DNA of 64,000 nt, from contig CANNZV010001839.1 in NCBI GenBank assembly GCA_947561585.1, forward strand, positions 1-64,000. The letters run 5' to 3'. Each line of letters starts with the position of its first letter. Positions within the stretch are counted from its first letter, which is position 1. This document shows positions 63,456-64,000 of the stretch, one piece after another. The notes under the pieces are model-generated. The model searched no databases. It was not told where the DNA came from and was given only the letters and a program-made list of their open reading frames with translations. A program made the translations under genes and the position numbers. Source of the stretch: Caprella mutica (Eukaryota > Arthropoda > Malacostraca > Amphipoda > Caprellidae).

Positions 63456-64000
63456 TTAGTCTCCACACTCTCTTTTAATGAAACATTTCTCATCCAATAT
63501 GACCGTAAAATGATATAATTTCAATTAAGAAGGCTAACTGCGCCTGATTGAAGTAATACCAAAATACACTCGAGCTACTTTGAAAGCTGACTTTGAAGAT
63601 TGATCCGTAAGCGATAGAAAACGCCAATTAAAATCTCAAAAGAAACTCATGCTATGATCGTGCTAAACTAAACTACTTTTGAGAATGATTGATATGAGCT
63701 GATTTCTTGAGCAAATTGAACTGAAAGCTTGATGGAAATATTAACCTAACTTTCTTTGGCCATACATTTACTTTCTAAAGGTATAAAGATCAAAAAGGTA
63801 TCATTTATTACCATTTATTTGAGCAGAGTGTTCATATGAAATCTCGGTTAGTGAGAAGTTAATTCAATTCTGCAAATCCTTCCTTTGGAGTCTGACTTAA
63901 TACTCTGTGAAGTGCTATAGATCTCTTCTAATCTTCATCATCAATCAAATTTAGTTCAATATTAGAACAATCTACTGATGTGAACGGGTCTGTAGAAGTG

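Larger units (their letters stand above)
58355..64000 (+). repeat. Segmental duplication, copy 2 (runs off the window)
   Basis: It aligns in the same order and direction with 8640-15852. Examples are AACAGAGTGAAGTATTTT near 58662, GATTCATCCTTGCAGC near 59122, CTCAATGAGCGATG near 60016, GAACAGCTCCCAATTT near 61128, and the block at 63830-64000, which is the best conserved. Copy 2 lacks the retrotransposon and the 11.2-kb block. It carries extra DNA at about 60560-60815 and the Harbinger-like element at 62549-63455. No intact gene was recognised in either copy. Confidence 0.85.

Overview
The window is AT-rich eukaryotic DNA (by eye roughly 30% G+C) with no prokaryotic gene organisation. Its contents are mutated mariner, hAT-like, PIF/Harbinger-like and piggyBac-like elements, a tRNA-derived SINE, an R2-type non-LTR retrotransposon fragment, long fold-back elements and minisatellites. 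This points to an arthropod, probably an insect and possibly a hemipteran; that placement is inferred from repeat style, not from a marker gene. No host protein-coding gene, rRNA or functional tRNA could be supported. Small-intron exons that lack long ORFs could have been missed.

Layout. 1-4.86 kb: unassigned AT-rich DNA. 4.87-6.99 kb: a 2.1-kb fold-back element with an 8-bp target duplication. 7.0-8.6 kb: unassigned. 8.64-15.85 kb: copy 1 of a diverged segmental duplication. It carries a 5'-truncated R2-type retrotransposon (13560-15150, minus strand) with a poly(A) tail and a 10-bp target duplication. 16.6-34.4 kb: unassigned DNA with TTAA-flanked elements at 16.8, 23.0, 24.6, 26.9 and 29.2 kb, minisatellites at 28.8 and 31.9 kb, and a local tandem duplication with a SINE at 33.1-34.4 kb. 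34.4-46.7 kb: mostly unassigned, with a hAT-like MITE at 39.5 kb. 46.7-50.8 kb: two more TTAA elements. 52.7-57.6 kb: a dense block holding a Harbinger-like element, a broken mariner, a 33-bp minisatellite and a second fold-back element. 58.36-64.0 kb: copy 2 of the segmental duplication, running off the window. It holds its own Harbinger-like insertion and the empty site that matches the retrotransposon target in copy 1.

The elements do not form a pathway, but they date one another. The segmental duplication is older than the retrotransposon (present only in copy 1) and older than the 62.5-kb Harbinger-like element (present only in copy 2). The retrotransposon fragment has one long uninterrupted frame, so it is young. 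The mariner has several frameshifts and stops, so it is old. I found no undescribed defence or biosynthetic system. The least ordinary items are the fold-back family with TGACGTCA palindromes and the TTAA family, one copy of which may retain a transposase N-terminus.
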